From the NCBI GenBank assembly GCA_930367205.1, contig OV884015.1, positions 35,641,288 to 35,705,287 on the forward strand: a stretch of DNA of 64,000 nucleotides, in the 5' to 3' direction. The notes beneath the pieces were generated by a model. It worked only from the letters and a program-made list of their open reading frames with translations. It did not search any database and was not told the origin of the DNA. The DNA comes from Acanthosoma haemorrhoidale. Lineage: Eukaryota > Arthropoda > Insecta > Hemiptera > Acanthosomatidae. The position numbers and the translations under genes were made by a program. Of this stretch, positions 37,131-48,474 are shown one piece after another (position 1 is the first letter of the stretch; every line of letters starts with the position of its first letter).

Positions 37131-40100
37131 GATTTGATCATTTAAGAAACTGTCGCAGATTCTTTATTATTATATTTATCCTTGATGCAAGTTTTCAGCT
37201 AAGGGGGAGGGGGTTGGTGAAATATATATCCTCAGATCAAATATTTTCGCAGGATCTGTGCTACACAGCAGGTATACTTGCCAAAATTATTGGATAGCAT
37301 TAGTTTATTTCATCGTATACAAAAGTTGAAGATACAGATATATTGATATTATTGTTAAATTATTTTTTTGGGGCTATTAATTAATTTTTTTACGGGAACT
37401 ATGTAAACGTCCTCAGTAAAAGCGAATCCTTAAAACCGGGAAGATCTACGTGAAGTCACCGTTGAACCCTAACCTCACTTTATGGCCATCAACGTTACCC
37501 TCCTTATACCTTGTTCTTCTACCTGTATAATCCTTGGCTCCCCCCACCCACCCTTCAGCAACATCCCTTCCACTTTCTTCGTACTATCTTCGAGGCAGTA
37601 TCCTTAGTCATTACCTGTTACTTAGTCAGTGCGAGAGCATTTTCCGTGTTGTGTTCACTTCCTAGTTTTCCTCATGCCACTTACTCAACTGTTATATTTT
37701 TTTTCTAAGTAAGAAGGATAGCTATTTCATTGATACAGACTTTATTATTTTCTGAACAGGTAAGTTTGTTTGTTTTATGATTACAATTTTTTATCTTATA
37801 GTTTAATTGCTAATTGATATTAAGCCAATGGTGTTTAGATTAAGTAAAAAACCAGTTAGTTTGTATAAAGTTTACAATTTTTAATCGTCTGGTCTCTTCA
37901 AGGCAAAATTTTCAGACCTTTACAGACGCTTTAAAATGCCTATTTTATTTTTATTCATGCAGTTAAATTTTGTCTAGTAGCTTGGATACGATTTTAAGCC
38001 AAATTTAACACAGATAAACTGGAAACCATTAACTGTTTTACCGTCTAAAACTCTTTCATTACCTTGTATATTTTTACTTTAAACATGTTTTCGTCATCAT
38101 TTTGGTTTTGCTGTTCTATGTTCGTGCTTGAAAACGTTAACGACTTTAGCATAAATAACAACTGTATCCGAAACCACAACCCGTTCGAGTTGATACAGGA
38201 ATTGGTACAAACTAACCTTAGCGAAGTTTAGGAATCCCCAACGGCACACTGTTTTTTTTATTGTTTTAAGATTGAGCATGTTATAGATTTTTTTTTTGTT
38301 ATTATCTAGTGCAATAAGGAGAATCTGTGGACCTGTAAATGAAATATGTTTTTGTTTATATTTTTCTTATTCTTTTATTAATACCTGTTTAATCATTAGC
38401 ATTTAACTGTTTGCCTATTGTTTGTGATAGGTTTTGTAAATAGCTCCCAAAAAAATGTTCACATTACATTGAAATGTCTTAAAACATGTTTTGTTCCTGG
38501 GCAATAGTTATTAATAAATCTCGCTGGGTTTTCCGTTGCCCGTTTTTATGCTAATCGACCTTTTATCCTTACTATATCCGTATATATATATATTTATATT
38601 GCCACCATTCCTGTGTGTATTCTCATAAGATGTCCGAAATAGTAATAATAGAATGTGCATGTTTTGTTTTCAGTATCTTTCTGATTTTCTCTTTTATAGT
38701 TTCTACAGAACTTTTCAAAAAATCCAACTCCGTTAAAAACTTTTAAAAAAAAAGAAGATGTTTCTGTTCAGATTTATGTGACACGTTCATCTTACTACTG
38801 CGTATAATGCATTTTTGTTCTGAAAGAAAGACCGCTCAGAGTGTTGTGTAAGTCTCAAGATATTTACTCCTATTGAATTCCTATTTGATAGTAATTATAA
38901 ATACGATGTATTCCAAATATATTCGTCCTAGAATTAAGTCATTTGAAATTTCATTTCAAATAGTAGGTTAAATTTTCCTAGCAGGCCTCAATGAGTTTCC
39001 GCATTATGTAACTCGCCTTTACTTAGTAATAACCTACTATTTACTATTGACATCTCATTTAATTACAACCAGACAATAGTCATGTTCAACACGTACATAA
39101 TGTTGGATTGTTCTTCTCCGTTTTTCATATAACGATTTTTTTCAGTTATACTTAAATTCCCTTTTTTATGATGGCTGCAATTGGAATCAACATTTTAAAC
39201 TGAATGTTGTTTACATAGCATTTATTTGTAAATAAAGGTTAAGGCTCACATATTTATACGCAAGAGTTTATCTCTTGCGTCTCTATAGGGAGACGAACCG
39301 AGAATACTGATCGACAAAAGGAAATACCATTGTTAGGGTGGAGATGTATAATTATATGCAAAAGGGTTCAGGTAGAAAGAAAGGTTCCAGTCCTTCGCTG
39401 GATCCACCGTTAAAGTCTCTTCGAAGGTGTCCATGACAACTTTGATCCACCGTCGTAAATACAGGTCATTTTCCTACGCTAATTTATTTATTATTGAATA
39501 ATTTATTTATGATTGGTCATGGAAAATTTATAGGTCAATTGTGTCGAATCACATCGCCGATCCATTCGCCTATTTTCTTTCAAATCTTCTTCTATCGTGA
39601 CTTTTTTTTAAGTCCTGGATCCATCATATTCGTGGTAGTCTTCTTTTTATTCCTTCCACGGTATCGTATGGCATAATTTTTTGTTACCACCTTTCTTCAG
39701 TTATCGGCTTTGTGTCAGACAGGAGGAGCATAACAACTTCTTCTCCAGTCGACCATTTTCAACCTTAGCAACTTCATACTGCTTTTTTTAGACTTAGATT
39801 AGTGCGATCCGAAGCATAGAAAAGGGACTTTTGTACCCCATAGTGACCCAGTCATTTTGAGCGCTAAAAAATCAAATGTCTTAGAATGATCACTCTCAGT
39901 TATCTTTACGTGTTATGTTACTGCAGGGTTAATTTAATTTGGGAACATTAAAGTTTTTAAAATTCATGATTTTAGCACATTTTAAATTAAATCTCCATTA
40001 CTAATATAAAGAGGTAAGCAATACCCACCTAAATATGCTATTTAGTGATACTAAAGAGATGTCCTATCTGCTGCTAAATATAGTTTTGTTGGTGTGGAGA

Positions 40101-40465
40101 AGAGGACCAGCATGACTGATTATGTTAGGTTGACAGAATTTCGATGTTCTGTTGTCACTTATTTCTAGTAACATGCAAAAGTTGTCTGGTATAAAGTGTC
40201 CTGATGGTCAAAAAGTCTTTTATCGGTGAAGAGCAGAACATTTTTCTATCTGGACTCAATCTCAACTCCATCTATCAAAGACTACAGGTCATATCTTTTG
40301 ATAAAAATAATATTAGACAAAGCACCACTAGTGCACTTTTCGCGACGTTAATCCTGCTGATTTGGATCCTTTATGAAGGTTTTCAGCAATTCTTCTAAAG
40401 AGCTCTATCGGTTTGGGAAGATGCAGATGCATAAGAAAGGAGGAAATGCATAGTTGACACCGATA
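37131..40465. other. No gene seen
   Basis: AT-rich. A perfect 9-bp hairpin (ACGCAAGAG, loop, CTCTTGCGT) lies at about 39,257-39,279. Nothing else is supported. Confidence 0.5.
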
Positions 40466-40469
40466 AACG

Positions 40470-40735
40470 TTTCGGAGACAGGTCTGAGCGGCTGCTTCAA
40501 GGGCAAGGTGACTCAGGTGGATGAATCAGCCGACCTCAGGTGGAGGGGCGGACCCATTGACTAGAGCCTCGAGGGCGTTCACCCGATCCACCGGTTCTCC
40601 TCTCTGTCGCGCTTCTTGTATCTCTGCGAGTGCGCTTCTTCATCTTCGTCTCTTTGTCTTCTTTATCTTCCGTCTTATGTGGAAACTTGTACCATCCTGC
40701 CTGGAGATCTGTGGATCCGCCATGGCAAGAGTTTG
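40470..40735 (-). other. GC-rich block with possible relic coding sequence
   Basis: A GC- and CpG-rich island. On the minus strand a frame from an ATG at about 40,723 reads MADPQISRQDGTSFHIRRK with a basic run, then a stop, then ALAEIQEARQRGEPVDRVNA and LEALVNGSAPPPEVG. The even composition after the stop looks like old coding sequence, but I recognise no family. Longer frames in other registers on both strands are probably shadows. It may be a transposon or gene relic. Confidence 0.25.
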
Positions 40736-41929
40736 TACACAATCTTTCTATTCCTTCCTAGCACCCCCACCCTTATCTGATAGCTATCTTATAAAATCTC
40801 TTCAAAAACATCGTTATGTATTAAAAAAATTTACATTCTCTACAATTTTGACTGTATCTCATCTTTACTGTCAAACAAGTAAGTAGAAGCGATACCTCGG
40901 CTTTAAGGATTTAAAGTGGACTTTAATAATGCAAATCTCGTTTATCCTCAACTCCCCCTTCACAGTGGTTTTACCAATGCTTTACACTAAAATAAAAAAA
41001 TAGGGTTTTGCCCAAAAGTCGGCTTTGGTGTCATACATCACAGAATCAATGTTTTTATATTTTGTGGTGTTCGTTTCGAAATGATTTCCAAGCATTGATT
41101 AGTTTTTAAAAAGACGATTTTTTTGCTTGAATTTTCACTATATTTTTGGCCCATGATCGTGGGAAAATTCTCCTATCGGATTCCGAAATCTGTGGTTTAC
41201 TTACGATTCATTCAGGCTATATACTTGCCCAGATGCACATATCGTAAGATTATTACCAACATTACTTATTAAAGAAACTATATTCCCGTATCTATTAAAT
41301 TAAACACTGTGAAATAGCCAAAATAAATAGTCCCGCCTGATATAGAGGCAAAAGTCTAATATTTAATTTTGATTAATTAATTACGTGGAATGAGGAACGA
41401 CTATTATACTTGACCTGCTTGCTCGTGTCGTCTATAAAATTCTTTGGAAGCTATCGAGCCGTTGGTGTCATTACTGAGCTGCCACTAATGACAGGATGCA
41501 CTAATGACTTACAGACATGTACCTTCTCTACAAGAATTGCTTATTGTTGTACCGTGTATGTGTATCGCGTTCATTAAATTATTCCTTATTCCTACGTAGA
41601 TAAATCAAAAAAAGTATTCTGATATCGATGGGTGCATGACTCCTGTCTATAGAACGGGACGAACTTCCATTCTTGATTCCTGTGGAAAATCGCTCTAAAA
41701 AGTTTTTGATCTGATGAGGACTGATGTACAAGTACCAAAAGGATATTCCATTACATGTCAGAGAGATGCAGGTTTTGCCAAGGATGAGACTGGCCATAAA
41801 TATTTAAGAACTATAAATGATCTATTAAGTAGAAAATAAATCCATGATGCAACGCCTCATGAAGCTTGTCACCATAGTTAATAAATAGATGGCGCTAAAG
41901 TCTAGTGTAGCACTAGGCGTCACCTCTCA

Positions 41930-42062
41930 AACTGATTTGCTACTTTCTTATTCTAACAGCTCCTCATTTATTCTCACGAGGCTGAACGAACCCCGACCAG
42001 ATCAATCCCTCAGAGAAAAAATCCTTGGGCTAGGCAGGGATCATCGTTAGCAATAAGTCCCC
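41930..42062 (-). repeat. SINE copy (same family as 1.0 kb)
   Basis: Reverse-complemented, it reads CCAAGGATTTTTTCTCTGAG, then GGTCGGGGTTCGTTCAGCCT and CGTGAGAATAAATGAG. This aligns with the body of the element at 1.08-1.15 kb. The tRNA-like head is poorly preserved. Confidence 0.65.
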
Positions 42063-42064
42063 GT

Positions 42065-43400
42065 TGCAATCATATTCATTTTTTCAACCATTTTCATAAG
42101 ACTAACAGTTGTAATTAAATCGCTGATAAATGAAACGAAATGAAAATGAATGGAATGATAAATAAAAACTGATCACTCAATCTAATAACGAACTAGCCAG
42201 GAATGGCCTAGGTTAGTTTTATTTTTTTTAAAAAAAGAATGATTAGATTGTAAAACAAACAATTGGACAAGGAAGGCGATGGTGGGGGTTCGAGGAGAGG
42301 AGATGAAGTAAAAAATTAAGATAACACTGAATATAGAAAAAAGGCATTTCAGGTGTATAAATGACTGATGATATAATGTTGCCAAGTACAATATGTTTTT
42401 ATATGTATTACATAATGCTATAAGAAAGTACTTACCTCTTAATTTATAACTTGCGGAAAGCTATTTTTGGTATCGGTACGTCTTTATACTTGTAACGGGA
42501 TTCAGATTGAACTGGCCAGTTTAATGGCTCGTCCCGAACGGATTTAGCGATTTAAGAAGCATTTGCTTCGACGGAGCCAATCAAGTCTTATCATTTTTTA
42601 AATAGCTTGAAAAAAAAAAAAATGCATTTAATGGGTTTTTAAATAGAGTTCTAAAAGGTATACCTATAAGTATTATTTTGTTTTTTGTGGGAATCTTCCT
42701 GTTCGCCAGCCTCAGAATCCAGGTGTGAAATCGTACAACTAGAATTTGGACCTGATTTTACCTTATAAGTTCCAGAATAAAGCATTGTAAAACATAAAAT
42801 ATAAACATGACTTTCGACAATTAAATTTCAAAACTTCATAATAATTGCTTCTTGGCTAAAAACTAGAAATGTGATACCGCCGGTTTCATGCTTCAACTAC
42901 TTGGTTTTGGACTCTAGACCAATTAAAACCCAGAGTTAATAAGCAGCCAATTTAACATAATCTCAAGCATAAAATGTAATGTTTTTCAGAGTGATACCCA
43001 AACCATGTAGTATGATGTCAAAATTCAATTATGTAATTCGTCGTTTTTACTCAAAAACCTTGGGAAAACTACTCCAATGATTATTTAAGTTACCTTGGCC
43101 TTTACATTTGAAGTTTCCTCTAAGATTCCCTATGTTGTCTTTAATCTTCTCCATGCCAGTTTTTGAGATCTTTGTCTCGGTGTCTTCTTCCTTCCACACA
43201 TATATATGTATTATATAAATATTATTATTGTAATAAAAAAAAATTATTACAAGAGCGTTGTATTGTTTGTTAGATAGTGACTTTGGTTCATAGAACCCAA
43301 GAGAGCTATACGCAGCTTGAGAGCAGCAAAGAACTCGAGGAAGGAATGGAATCCTGTAATGACTGCGATCTCAGCTGCGAGTTAACAACCTGCTGTCATC
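42065..43400. other. No gene seen
   Basis: AT-rich with short frames on the minus strand; no recognisable product. Confidence 0.5.
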
Positions 43401-43405
43401 ACTCG

Positions 43406-43570
43406 CTATGACCCTTGTTTTTCCTCGTCCTCCGCTTCTTCGGGAATGCTTTGGTCTTCCTTGAAGAAGTCGCCAGTATATTTCAAATTCTCCACTGGAG
43501 GATTCCGCTGCTTCTGCCTATGACAGTTCGCATGCCTTTTTCTGACAAGCAAAAAACTAAAAAGACGCAT
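43406..43570 (-). CDS. Small hypothetical ORF behind a TATA box
   Basis: A CTATAAATG TATA-like element (43,599-43,607, minus strand) lies about 30 bases before an open frame starting MRLFSFLLVRKRH. The frame is 54 residues, hydrophobic at the start, basic in the middle (CHRQKQR) and acidic at the end (PEEAEDEEKQGS), with stop at 43,406. An in-frame ATG further up (43,600) overlaps the TATA element, so I prefer the start at 43,570. The TATA elements here and of the decayed module at 43.87 kb point in opposite directions about 260 bases apart. No family is recognised. It may be the first exon of a gene, a tiny secreted peptide gene, or chance. Confidence 0.25.
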   Translation of the reverse strand: MRLFSFLLVRKRHANCHRQKQRNPPVENLKYTGDFFKEDQSIPEEAEDEEKQGS

Positions 43571-43821
43571 GGGATCCCTTGCAAGGAGTAATAACTGCAT
43601 TTATAGTGGAATTTCTGTATAACACTTGATTGCTGCTATTGGATGCGATTTTGTTAGATTATTATTTCTAGACCTATCACTGCCCTTATTACGTCAGAAA
43701 CAAAATGCTTCATATATCTTAATATACTCTATATTCTTCAACTCATCCCTTCCAAGTTCTTGAAACTCCATCGATACCTATCCAACCACCCTAATCCCCT
43801 AGCACGGTCATTTCATATCCT

Positions 43822-44047
43822 TATAATCCTCCTCGGAGACTAAAGTGGCAGTGGCCTCGCGACCTGATATAAATACGTGACAGTGGGAGACCAATGTGGG
43901 AGGCAATGCCCAGTTTCTCCAATCATGTGCTGAGCGTCTGTGGCTCTCGCGCTCTTACCACCTCTGCTGGCTCGCAGCATCCGGTGACGTGGTTGATAGT
44001 GGATCGTAGGAGAATTCCAAAGACTCCACTTTTGCATGCGAGGGAGG
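43822..44047 (+). pseudogene. Decayed copy of the TATA promoter and signal-peptide first exon
   Basis: On the plus strand this copies the 19.49-19.28 kb module: TATAAATA at about 43,868-43,875, CGTGACAGTGGGAG, CAGTTTCTCCAATCATG, then the signal-peptide coding sequence through CTCCACTTTTGCATGCGAGGGAG. The ATG at 43,925 is followed within three codons by TGA, the middle has indels, and the donor GT reads GA. Similarity ends almost exactly at the donor position, as expected if intron sequence was not conserved or the duplicated unit ended there. It could not make the secreted product. Confidence 0.6.
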
Positions 44048-44903
44048 AGACAAGGAATTTTTAGGTCAGCGATTTGTACAGAAGATATTTCTGTCACTCC
44101 ACAATGTTTCTTAATTAGAATGCTAATGAACTTCATCCTAAGATCTTAGTCATACTAGAATTCTTACAGTGGAATGATATTGATATAACATATATTATGG
44201 AACTCTCTTTGAAACTAATTTTTAAAGTAAAAATAATAGGGCATGGTCAGCAAACGAAACATTCATGAGTAGTCACAATCTGTTTCAAAAACTCTATGAA
44301 GCACAACCAAATATTTCTTCTAATTCCGTTCAATGACCATTGGTCTAGGAACCAATACTGTCAGAATTTTCCAACTACATTGTCCGATTGGTGACTTAAA
44401 CTCCAAACACATGAACTGAGATGCAAATAGTATCAATCCCCAATATGAAATCCTGAGTACATCGCCAACAATTTATATCCATTAGGTTCAATGTGAATCG
44501 CAACGAAGCCCTTATAGCAACCGGTAAACAACCGGAAGCAATAGGTGACATTTCAGAATATATTGCTACCAAAAAGTTTATTGTTTATACGGTTGGTTGT
44601 AAGGCGCAGTGTTAGTGACTCAAAATAAATAAAAGGCTTATTCTTTATTTATTAATATTATTAGTAAAAGATCATCTCATGATAAGGTTCTTAAGGATCT
44701 GACAGTGTAGTGCAATCTTACGCAGATTACGAGTCAAAAAGGACTCTTAAAGTACCTACCTTACCGGTGGGACCTACCTCATCTATACATATACTTTACA
44801 GGTTAGATTGGAAAAAGTATTGGATGAAAGATCTTGCTGGGAAATGAATCTATGATGAAGAAAGGCTGCGTCGTGAGAATCTTGACACAATACAGCTAAT
44901 CAA

Positions 44904-45245
44904 TCATACGTTTTTAAATTGCAGTACTGCCGAACCCTCTTCTGTCGTTCCATGATTATTATCAGCATTAAGAAAACATGTTTTAATGAACAGGTAGTTT
45001 CTTGTATAAACATTCCCATTTAAAGCGAATATCCCAAATTCCACATGCTTCATGATACATTGTACCTTCCGTTTTGTTGGATATTTACGAGTAATATGAT
45101 CAGTCATTATGATATAGGGTAGTTCGTCATTATCCGGCAACGAAATTGATATCAGGTTAAGTCCACTATCGGTAGGTAACCAATGGATATGGCGATGGTT
45201 CACGGTTTGAATATGAATCATTGCCTTTTTCATTGAATGAATCAA
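44904..45245 (-). CDS. Hypothetical ORF, 113 codons
   Basis: The minus-strand frame starts MIHSMKKAMIHIQTVNHRHI and ends at a stop at 44,904. Residue composition is balanced (SISLPDNDELPYIIMTDHIT, then KRKVQCIMKHVEFGIFALN), but no motif, signal peptide or domain is recognised. There is no TATA box or splice signal I would trust. A frame of this length is on the edge of chance in AT-rich DNA, and it could be a decayed gene fragment. Confidence 0.2.
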   Translation of the reverse strand: MIHSMKKAMIHIQTVNHRHIHWLPTDSGLNLISISLPDNDELPYIIMTDHITRKYPTKRKVQCIMKHVEFGIFALNGNVYTRNYLFIKTCFLNADNNHGTTEEGSAVLQFKNV

Positions 45246-45249
45246 CTTA

Positions 45250-46990
45250 TATTTCGTAATACTCGACAGTTGTTTTGTCTTTGATGAGAAAATTTGATGG
45301 GATATAAACTTCGTTAATAGAAATCGTGTATTTTTTTTTTATCGTTTAAAAGTCATTAATTGATTCCATCCGACGTTTTCATGCGCAGTTCTCCAAACGT
45401 CACGTTCATGGATGAGTAAACTTTAACAGTTTTTAAATGAGAAGTTTTTATTGTTGTATTGGTCCCACTATTGTTTATAATTATTAATTATTAACTTCTT
45501 GACTCAATCTGTGTGTTTGTTTATATTGTATAAATGAGAACAGAAAAAAAAAAAACACAAATTATTAGTAATCATGTTTTTGGGAGATGGCTTCTTAATA
45601 TCAATTGAGACCTCTCAATTTTTCTTTCTTGCTTGAACAAGAAACATATAAATACCTAAACGAGCAGTCAAACATACCGTGGGTCAAAACATTAGGGTTT
45701 CTGATAATAAAAAACTGATGCAACCCTAAAATAATTACTAGCAAGAAAATATGAATAAATTTATTTGCCCGAGAATAGTTAAGAAAAAGTGGTTACTTTT
45801 TGGCTAAGAGGTGAATAGAAGGACAAATGAACAAGTAAAGTATGAAATAATATCTAAATACTGAATGGAAAACATCGAATAATAATTAAAAAACAATCCT
45901 AAATTAGTTAGCTTCTGGCTTTATTGTGAGGTGTTGAAACAGGAGATATTTAAGGTGCTTAAGTAAGTAAGAAAGCATGGTGAATAATATGATTTTCATC
46001 ATTAATTTAAGCAGTTTATCCTTTATGATTTAGCATGTTTTAAAATGTTTACCGATTGAAAATTCCCTTTTCAAAATGAAAAATTGTAAATAGTTTCAAT
46101 ATTGACAACAAAAAATACCTATTGAATGTGACTTCTACTGTGGTTCAACACTTTTTTATTAATATGCCCATTATTCATTACCGGCTCTAATGTGGCCTTA
46201 ACTTTGAGGGCAGAAATAAAAAAAATTCGATCTTCAATTGTTTCTGAGCTTAAGATTATTATGTGGTTACTTAAAGATCATTCTAATGCTAAATTAAGAA
46301 TATTTTGATGTGTTCCCTTTCAAATTTGGATTCAGTTGAATCTTTTTTTTTTTTTTAAATTATTAAGGGATGCAATCATGGCCTTATTTCAAAGGGACAC
46401 CTGATAATTTTCGTAAGTAAGGCGTATTTTCTGCACTGAGGACGCTGGGAGTGGAGCTCTGCTGATGAAAACTTATTGTTAAGAAACCTCATTTGCATAA
46501 GCCGGCCAAGGTCCTCATTTAGTGTACGGCTGCACGAAGGTAGCGAGTGAGCGATAAATCATTTATTACGGTACATTATCGAAAGATCATTGTCTAATTC
46601 ATTGTGATAATGGATCCAAGGATGTGCCAAAGTGTGGTGGGAGTAAATCTGAAGTGTCAAAGACAGGTCGAATCTATGCGCGGACTTCCGCGTCTTTTGG
46701 GAACAATCCCTCTGATTAGTGCGATTGAAGAGTTATGCTATTTAGATTTCATCCAGAATAGAACATTGATAACTTGCCTCATGTGTCATGCTTAATCCTT
46801 GAGGCAATCCAGATATGAAATAATCATCTCAGTTGTGATTGAAAAAAAAACTCCATTACAAATCACTATTGGATGTAAAAGGTGGCTATCTGAAGACGGG
46901 AGAATGTCTTGACTAACTATATCTAATGTGTGCTCAGGATTAAGTGGACTATATTTGTCTAAAGCAATTATAGTATATATAGCAAACGCT
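45250..46990. other. No gene supported
   Basis: AT-rich except for a GC-richer patch at 46.43-46.76 kb that carries a 63-codon plus-strand frame without recognisable motifs. Confidence 0.45.
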
Positions 46991-46994
46991 AATC

Positions 46995-47195
46995 AAATGT
47001 GTTTTTGAATTTTTTTGTAAACCAAGTTTCATAGAGGGGTTACTTGATACCGCAGAGATAACTAAGTGCGACCTTAAGAAAAATAATGAAGGGTCAATTA
47101 TAGATAAATTAAATCCAATTAAAAAATAAATATTTTACTATCGCATTTAGACCAATTAAAGATCTCGACCTCCTGATTAATTGGATGTGCTATGC
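46995..47195. repeat. AT-rich dispersed repeat family member
   Basis: It shares CATAGAGGGGTTA, AATAATGAAGGGTCAATTAT, AAAAATAAATATTTT and GATCTCGACCTCCTGATTAA with sequences at 59.20-59.39 and 60.60-60.73 kb. Weaker members occur near 4.93-5.05, 20.43-20.52, 33.35-33.42, 54.75-54.90, 59.05-59.13 and 60.38-60.48 kb. Confidence 0.5.
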
Positions 47196-47884
47196 TTTAG
47201 TCGAAAAGTCAGTAAAACTGTAAGAATCGTTTAAACGACCCTGAGGCGTGAATCAGACTAAATTTAAGAGGTAAAGTGGTTAAGGTTTCAGGTCCCTATT
47301 CCTAAAGAATGTTTCTGAGGTCTTAAATTTAAAATTCCATACTTAACTGGCAAAAAATAGGAATTCAATGGATTGGACGAATGGGAAGGAATGAACACTA
47401 AAATGTTTTCATAATCCACTAAATAGTAGTTGTGCCAAAAGTGGTGTGAATGTGACACAGAAAAAAAAAAAAATAGTTTATTCACAGTAAATAGAATAAA
47501 CGTGTCAGCTTACTTGTTGTTTTGTAGGAATTTATGTCAAATAAAGTAAAGTAAAATCAGTTTTTTTTTTAGAGATAAGTGTAGGTGTGTAGATGATGAT
47601 GGATTACCCCAAATAATTTCACTTTTCCAGAGGAGCTTGTACTCTGCAAGATATACTGCAAGATCCTTAAAAGAACAGGCGCCTCTAGTTCCAAACAAAA
47701 ACACTTCTACTGTACACCCGTCCTCTCTCTTCATCTCATTCTTAATATTTTCTTTTCGAAAGGGAATATATTTTTCACATATTCCCTCCTGTCGGGTCAT
47801 CACGAGGGGGGTGCCTAGTTACCCTAGCCCTGGTGATGAAGTGAGGGTTGATTAATCTATGACCTGGACAATTGCTTCATGACG

Positions 47885-48470
47885 GATCTTACTATCTGAC
47901 TCCATATTTGATAGGTATGTGCCCCAACAATGGACTATGTTCAGGAGAAGAGTTATAGGGTAGGTAGTGTAGGTTGTTTATGTGGTCATGGAATGACCAC
48001 GAATTCACACTCGGCATCTGAGGGTAGGCGAAAACCGTCCGGATCCCAAATGCGAGTGTGAACCGGAAAGAGGCAGACTGAATCGCCGTGGGAGACACTA
48101 CTAGGTAAAGTTTTAGGGCCACGGCAACCGTTGTCCGAGAAGGATAGGTCTCTCCCAAGGAGCTGCTAGTTTTAGCGAGACGAAGGCAGAGAATCCCACT
48201 AGAAGAGTGTGGGGTCTGACAAGGCCGGACTAAAACATAGCGAGGTTAGGAAGAGAGGTCCAGAGGTTTTTGGAAATGAGAAGGCCAAGTCTTGAAACAT
48301 TAGTGCAGCCGCAAGTCCACCAGTGGGGGCTCGTTAGTAGCCAATCATGTAAGGCGATATTGTGGCCAATGATATTGCAGTTGCGGTGGCGCTTTGTTCT
48401 CGGTAGTGACCCAGACCTAGGTCGCCTGCTACCTGCTCTACCCTTTCCAGCCTCTAACTAGTTTTTTTTG
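47885..48470 (-). repeat. Unclassified GC-richer repeat, minus-strand copy
   Basis: Read on the minus strand it aligns with 57.06-57.49 kb over more than 300 bases: TAGTGGGATTCTCTGCCTT, CCGGTTCACACTCGCATTTG, GGGATCCGGACGGTTTTC, CGTGGTCATTCCA and TTGTTGGGGCACA. A frame reading PVHTRIWDPDGF is similar in both copies (PVHTHLWDPDGF at 57.3 kb), hinting at former coding sequence. TGTTGGGGCACA could be the start of an LTR, but no LTR pair is seen. Confidence 0.7.
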
Positions 48471-48474
48471 CAGC

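Noticed and set aside
39257..39279. Perfect 9-bp hairpin
   Set aside because: Short palindromes are expected by chance in 64 kb, and nothing nearby gives it a role.
40521..40886. 121-codon plus-strand open frame in the GC-rich block
   Set aside because: Low-complexity Ser/Leu/Phe composition typical of the reverse of a Lys/Glu/Arg-rich sequence; the minus strand looks more like relic coding sequence.
43840..44136. 98-codon minus-strand open frame
   Set aside because: Antisense to the decayed signal-peptide module; no motif.
47892..48158. 88-codon minus-strand open frame as a host gene
   Set aside because: It lies in a repeat whose other copy at 57 kb is out of frame.
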